From CAG-877 sp963645945 (GTDB taxonomy: Bacteria; Bacillota_I; Bacilli_A; RF39; UBA660): DNA of 64,000 bases. The position numbers and the translations under genes were made by a program. A model generated the notes under the pieces. It saw only the letters and a program-made list of their open reading frames with translations, did not search any database and had not been told where the DNA came from. Shown piece by piece: positions 60,758-64,000 of the stretch (positions within the stretch are counted from its first letter, which is position 1; each line of letters begins with the position of its first letter). The stretch covers positions 1-64,000 of the forward strand of contig CAVIUA010000048.1 of the NCBI GenBank assembly GCA_963645945.1. Direction: 5' to 3'.

Positions 60758-61022
60758 GTAAAAATCTAAAAAATGTATAACTTAAAAGAAATCCCAAAAT
60801 TAAAAGTAATAAAAAATAAATATGTAAAATACCATTATTAATTAATTTAATACCTAAAAAATATATTAAAGAAAAATCAAATAAAAACAAAAAGTTACCC
60901 AGTATTTTAATTTTCTTATTTTTATTGAATAATAACCCATAATTTAAATTAGTAAAAACACTAAGAATAATTCCAAATAAAAATGAAAATACAAAACTAT
61001 ATGTTTGTAGTTTTAAATTCAC
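60747..61022 (-). CDS. yabQ: Spore cortex biosynthesis protein YabQ-like
   Basis: 91 residues, starting at GTG 61022 and overlapping the yabP stop by one base. Three to four hydrophobic helices (about 7-27, 40-57, 65-88) with few charges; 'YSFVFSFLFGIILSVFTNL' and 'FLFLFDFSLIYFLGI' have the pattern of YabQ ('D...W...'-type second helix). In B. subtilis YabQ is a membrane protein needed for spore cortex formation. The short, divergent sequence is identified mainly by its place between yabP and divIC. Confidence 0.75.
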   Translation of the reverse strand: MNLKLQTYSFVFSFLFGIILSVFTNLNYGLLFNKNKKIKILGNFLFLFDFSLIYFLGIKLINNGILHIYFLLLLILGFLLSYTFFRFLRKK

Positions 61023-61315
61023 TACTTAAATAACCTATTAAAAATACTTTCTTCTTTATTTTTCTTAGTATTTTCTTCTACATAATTAATACCAGAAACA
61101 TTTCCTTTTATTGAAACATTCCCTTGCAAAGTATCAAGTTTAACTAACTCTAATTCACTACCCTTAATAACTATAAAACCCATAATTGTTTCTAATAGAA
61201 ATTGCTCACTATCAAAATTCTCTATTTTTTTAACTCCTGTAATTATCAAATTCTTTCTCTCAAACAAATTAATACCATGATTATAACTATTAATACTATT
61301 TTCTTGTTTATCCAT
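61022..61315 (-). CDS. yabP: Sporulation protein YabP
   Basis: 97 residues from ATG 61315 after TTAGGAGGAATTGT; the frame is open further up without a site. 'INLFERKNLIITGVKKIENFDSEQFLLETIMGFIVIKGSELEL' (parts: RKNLIITGVKKIENFD, TIMGFIVIKGSEL) matches the YabP/YqfC core. In B. subtilis yabP is sporulation-specific and co-transcribed with yabQ; the related pair YqfC-YqfD also functions in spore formation. C-terminal tail is Lys/Glu rich. Confidence 0.87.
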   Translation of the reverse strand: MDKQENSINSYNHGINLFERKNLIITGVKKIENFDSEQFLLETIMGFIVIKGSELELVKLDTLQGNVSIKGNVSGINYVEENTKKNKEESIFNRLFK

Positions 61316-61374
61316 ACAATTCCTCCTAACAAAGTATATGACAAAAAGAAAATAATAGAACAAAAAAAGATGCC

Positions 61375-61656
61375 TTAAGCATCTTCCTCTTCTGAATCAT
61401 CCTCAGCATTTTTATAAGCTTCTAAAATAGCCTCTTCAAACATAGCACGAACTTCTGGATTTATAGGATGTGCTATATCACGATAACCACCAGTAGCAGT
61501 CTTTCGGCTAGGCATTGCTATAAATAGTCCGTTGTCTCCTTCAATAATACGAATATCATGTACTGCAAAACTGTCATCTAATAATACAGAAGCAATACCC
61601 TTCATACGAGATCCTTCTTTTTCAATTTTACGTACATTTACAGATGTAATTTTCAT
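61375..61656 (-). CDS. spoVG: Septation/regulatory RNA-binding protein SpoVG
   Basis: 93 residues. 'MKITSVNVRKIEKEGSRMKGIASVLLDDSFAVHDIRII' (parts: KITSVNVRKI, ASVLLDDSFAVHDI) and 'IAMPSRKTATGGYRDIAHPIN' (parts: MPSRKTATGGYRDIAHPIN) are diagnostic. The acidic C-terminus ends 'DDSEEEDA'. SpoVG binds nucleic acid and influences sporulation and cell division. GAGGGAGGAAAATTCAT precedes the ATG. A housekeeping-type promoter is visible; no SigH-type promoter is obvious. Confidence 0.97.
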   Translation of the reverse strand: MKITSVNVRKIEKEGSRMKGIASVLLDDSFAVHDIRIIEGDNGLFIAMPSRKTATGGYRDIAHPINPEVRAMFEEAILEAYKNAEDDSEEEDA

Positions 61657-61699
61657 ATGAATTTTCCTCCCTCATAAAGTATAATCACTTTATATAATT

Positions 61700-61728
61700 A
61701 TTTTATAATATAAAACTATAAAAATCAA
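61700..61728 (-). promoter_or_regulatory. spoVG promoter
   Basis: TTGATT (61728-61723) and TAAAAT (61705-61700), spacing 17, minus strand, 44 bases before the start codon. Confidence 0.6.
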
Positions 61729-61757
61729 GCATTTTATAGCGAGTAAATATAGTAAAA

Positions 61758-61898
61758 TCAATAAAAAGAACAATAAATAATAACATTATCCAAACTAGCA
61801 TCAAAAGATGTATTATATTTAATATTTTTTAAAATCTTATCTAACAAATACTTATAATTATCTACTCCATCACCATAACAATTATAGCAAAACCGTTT
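61758..61898 (-). other. Coding-like fragment of 46 codons without a good start, downstream of veg
   Basis: In the same frame as veg, right after its TAG-TAA double stop, 46 sense codons run to TGA at 61760-61758. The translation ('KRFCYNCYGDGVDNYKYLL' and on to 'NVIIYCSFY') has a balanced amino-acid mix that looks more like protein than random AT-rich sequence. There is no ATG or ribosome binding site; TTG at codon 18 is the only plausible start. It may be the eroded tail of a lost gene. Confidence 0.3.
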
Positions 61899-61901
61899 TT
61901 A

Positions 61902-62114
61902 CTAATCAATTATTTCTAAACTATCAACAATTAAATCACTATAACTAAATGACTTAACTTTACTATTATCTAATGTAATAATAAAAATAGCTGGATATAA
62001 ATCAGTTATAATACCTTGAAACTCATCAATTTGATTCCTAGTACCCTTAAATCTAAATGAATGAACAATACCCTTATTACTAGCTACATACTCCTTTATT
62101 TTATCAAGTGTCAT
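61902..62114 (-). CDS. veg: Veg-family protein
   Basis: 70 residues. 'LDKIKEYVASNKGIVHSFRFKGTRNQIDEFQGIITDLYPAIFII' (parts: GTRNQIDEFQGIITDLYPAIF) and 'SFSYSDLIVDSLEI' follow the Veg pattern ('GRRK..E..G.L.ETYPSVFVV', 'SYSY.D.LT..VEL'). Its ATG overlaps the yabG stop (ATGA), so both are co-translated. B. subtilis Veg affects biofilm genes and spore outgrowth; the molecular role here is not known. Confidence 0.9.
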   Translation of the reverse strand: MTLDKIKEYVASNKGIVHSFRFKGTRNQIDEFQGIITDLYPAIFIITLDNSKVKSFSYSDLIVDSLEIID

Positions 62115-62893
62115 CTTGGATACCCTACATACATAGTACCATTAGTTATAATACCACCTATGCCATCCTTACCATATTTTGTTTTTTCTATTAAATGAAT
62201 CAAATCAATACTTTTATTTCTATCTGACAATGCCAAAGAAGACGCAATAATAGCCGGATCAAGTGCATGAATATTAATTCTTTTCGGACTAGAAGCAAAG
62301 TTAGCACCAGCTTTTATCAATTCTTCATAATTAGACTGACAAGCACCAGCTATTATAATTAATTTATCATGACTTTTCTCATATTTTCTAGCAACCTTAA
62401 CAGCGTCTATAAAATTAATAGTATTTTGATAATTATTATTATCTTTCATATCATCTTTTTTAGAATAGTATGCATCATGTCCTGTAACTACAACAATATC
62501 CGGTTGAAACTCTTCAAGTAAAACTAAAATTTTATTAGGCATTTCTATTTCTTTCAATGTAATACCATTAGCTTTAACATTCATATCCTCATAAAACTTC
62601 ATACATCTTTCTAAATAATCATTATCCCCATCTATATGAAGTATTTTACCAGGTAAATAAAAATACTGACTTCTATCAATATTTAAATCTCTTACATTAT
62701 TTTCTATAATACTTTTATCATCATTATCTTTATAATCTAAAACTTTAACCAAGTCATCAACATAAGAATCAGCAACTAGTCTTAAATCAACACCTTTTAA
62801 AAATACAATATCTCTTTCAAAACCAACAATTTTAAATAAGATATCATGTTCATGTGATATTCTAGTTACCTGGTCACCTATTTTTAAATTCAA
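62111..62893 (-). CDS. yabG: Sporulation-specific protease YabG
   Basis: 260 residues. 'GDQVTRISHEHDILFKI' at the start, 'VVVTGHDAYYSKK' (about 134-146, catalytic-type His), 'IAGACQSNYEELIKAGANFASSPKRINIHALDP' (about 181-213; parts: AGACQSNYEELIKAG with the Cys, FASSPKRINIHALDP) define YabG. It cleaves spore coat proteins and, in clostridia, processes germination proteins such as CspBA. GGGAGGGATATTTT precedes. With sigH and yabPQ it strongly suggests the organism can sporulate or recently could. Confidence 0.95.
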   Translation of the reverse strand: MNLKIGDQVTRISHEHDILFKIVGFERDIVFLKGVDLRLVADSYVDDLVKVLDYKDNDDKSIIENNVRDLNIDRSQYFYLPGKILHIDGDNDYLERCMKFYEDMNVKANGITLKEIEMPNKILVLLEEFQPDIVVVTGHDAYYSKKDDMKDNNNYQNTINFIDAVKVARKYEKSHDKLIIIAGACQSNYEELIKAGANFASSPKRINIHALDPAIIASSLALSDRNKSIDLIHLIEKTKYGKDGIGGIITNGTMYVGYPR

Positions 62894-62916
62894 AATATCC
62901 CTCCCAATTAAGTATA

Positions 62917-62945
62917 TAAAAAAAAGAGCACCAATATTACTCTTT
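62917..62945 (-). terminator. Terminator of the SpoIID/PG-binding gene
   Basis: On the minus strand AAAGAG pairs with CTCTTT around an 11-base loop, followed by more T residues. Confidence 0.7.
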
Positions 62946-64000
62946 CTGTTTTGAATATTCTACAATATTATACCAAGTAACCGGATCTATAACACCCGTC
63001 ATCTCTTGATTAAATATTGACTGTATTTTCATTACTGACCTTTCCATTAAGTCATCAAATATTCCAGATACTCTAACTCCAGGAATATTACCAGTCTGTT
63101 GACAAATTTTTAACAAAAAGTTTTGTATAATTCTAACATCATCACCTGACATACCAAGAGCTAATAATCTACCTTGAAACAACTCATCTTCATACTGAGC
63201 ATACTCTTCTGGAATATTACGTATTATCTCTTTATACACCGTAACCAATTCATTCCAAGTATCAGCGTCAACTACACCAATAGCTGGCAAACCATATTTT
63301 TTCTGAAAGTTTATTACCATTGCCTTAGTATTATCATTAAAGACACTATTAAGTCTTAAACTTGGTAAATCTGGATCAAAATAAGCAATTGTTAATAAAA
63401 CATAATGTAATACTTGAACTCCTAAACCAACATCTGAATACTTAAGTTCATTACCATAATCATAAATAGCCTCTTCTTCACCTATTCCTTCAGAATAAAT
63501 ATCATTAACTCTTTTAACTGCATTATAAATATACTTTATTTTATACCAAGTAGAATAATCAACAATACCAGTAGGATTCAAGTTAAATATTTCTTGAAAC
63601 TTTTTTACACTATTTTGTGTATAAACACCAAAGACGCCATTAACTCTAGGAATCTTAGGAATAGCTGGATAATTATTTGATATTCTATTTAATTCTCTCT
63701 GTATTATTCTTACCTTATCACCAGCATTACCAAGTTCAATAGGATAACCAGGATAAGCACCAAACACTTCCCCAGTTGGAGCATTTTCTTTTATATTAAC
63801 ATCATTACCATAATAATATTTTAATATTTCTAAAGGAGTTTTATTTTGTCTTGCCAAAGAAACACTTCCCCATTGTGATAACCCGTTACAAGTAGTAACT
63901 TTTCCATCACAATAAACAGCATTTAAAGGTTGTATTTGACCAGTACGATAAATATAATTGTTAAATATTTGATCAACTTTTTTAGAAATAGTATCAAACA
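62937..64000 (-). CDS. SpoIID-domain and peptidoglycan-binding protein (5' end outside the window)
   Basis: The minus-strand frame stays open to the right edge, so the true start lies beyond 64000; a TTG at 63857 is an internal codon. The visible N-terminal part ('KKVDQIFNNYIYRTGQIQP', 'YCDGKVTTCNGLSQWGSVSLA', 'EILKYYYG') has the C-terminal SpoIID/LytB pattern. Three PG_binding_1 repeats follow: 'VRIIQRELNRI...VNGVFGVYT', 'VQVLHYVLL...LNSVFNDNT' and 'VRIIQNFLL...VSGIFDDLM', each ending in a 'TWY/TWN' motif. Clostridial proteins of this layout are linked to spore wall formation. It precedes yabG. Confidence 0.85.
   Translation of the reverse strand, partial: FDTISKKVDQIFNNYIYRTGQIQPLNAVYCDGKVTTCNGLSQWGSVSLARQNKTPLEILKYYYGNDVNIKENAPTGEVFGAYPGYPIELGNAGDKVRIIQRELNRISNNYPAIPKIPRVNGVFGVYTQNSVKKFQEIFNLNPTGIVDYSTWYKIKYIYNAVKRVNDIYSEGIGEEEAIYDYGNELKYSDVGLGVQVLHYVLLTIAYFDPDLPSLRLNSVFNDNTKAMVINFQKKYGLPAIGVVDADTWNELVTVYKEIIRNIPEEYAQYEDELFQGRLLALGMSGDDVRIIQNFLLKICQQTGNIPGVRVSGIFDDLMERSVMKIQSIFNQEMTGVIDPVTWYNIVEYSKQKE

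Noticed and set aside
1..64000. CRISPR arrays, insertion sequences, integrase or attachment sites
   Set aside because: No regularly spaced repeats, transposase motifs or long terminal inverted repeats were seen; the island at 14.7-24.2 kb has no flanking repeats or tRNA that I could detect.
1..64000. Use of TGA for tryptophan, as in mollicutes
   Set aside because: TGA ends pflA, the capA-like gene, the SMUG-like gene and yabG at family-consistent positions, and conserved tryptophans are TGG.

Overview
The window comes from an AT-rich, low-G+C bacterium of the Bacillota. Three things point there: the order of the core genes, the strong AGGAGG-type ribosome binding sites, and a set of endospore-related genes (sigH, spoVG, veg, yabG, yabP, yabQ and a SpoIID-domain/peptidoglycan-binding protein). 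TGA is used as a stop codon and Trp is encoded by TGG, so the code is the standard bacterial one. An anaerobic lifestyle is suggested by pyruvate formate-lyase and its activase. A reduced Bacilli lineage (RF39/Erysipelotrichia-like) would fit, but no 16S gene is present and the assignment is an inference.

From about 24.3 kb to the right edge, almost everything is on the minus strand. Read from right to left, it follows the order of the oriC-proximal core of Bacillus subtilis: SpoIID/PG-binding protein, yabG, veg, spoVG, yabP, yabQ, divIC, tilS, ftsH, mscL, dusB, RDD protein, lysS, (YfcC-like transporter), clpC, cysS, mrnC, rlmB, sigH, secE, nusG, rplK, rplA, rplJ, rplL, ybxB-like methyltransferase, rpoB, rpoC, rpsL, rpsG, fusA, tuf. 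The replication origin therefore probably lies to the right of the window, with these genes on the leading strand. Then come femX (plus strand, divergent from murD), murD and eno. Missing from the B. subtilis order are hpt, ctsR-mcsA-mcsB, gltX, cysE, yacP, rpmG and rplGB.

The left third holds the trans-translation/RNA-decay group secG, rnr, capA-like gene, smpB and ssrA (tmRNA). It also holds pflBA, an uncharacterised gene with an in-frame stop near its 5' end, and two small hypothetical genes. A proline T-box (specifier CCU) precedes two tandem prolyl-tRNA synthetases of different evolutionary types, followed by a protein-kinase-like gene.

Between 14.7 and 24.2 kb lies the most unusual part: two divergent operons that share one 240-bp promoter region with two palindromes. 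The minus operon encodes a LysR regulator, a Nudix hydrolase, an AlkA-like DNA glycosylase, a RibD-like deaminase-fold domain that lacks its zinc ligands fused to a methyltransferase, a SMUG-like uracil-DNA-glycosylase-fold protein, and a nucleoside deoxyribosyltransferase-like protein. The plus operon encodes a nucleotide kinase-like P-loop protein, an orotate-PRTase-like protein, a Ham1-like NTP pyrophosphatase, and a ThiY/NMT1-type ABC importer. Every enzyme fold acts on nucleobases, N-glycosidic bonds or nucleotides. I propose an uptake-and-processing system for an unidentified base or nucleoside-like compound.

No rRNA, tRNA, insertion sequence, prophage or CRISPR array was seen. Promoters with near-consensus -35/-10 boxes, terminators, a T-box and ribosomal-protein leaders are listed where they can be read directly.
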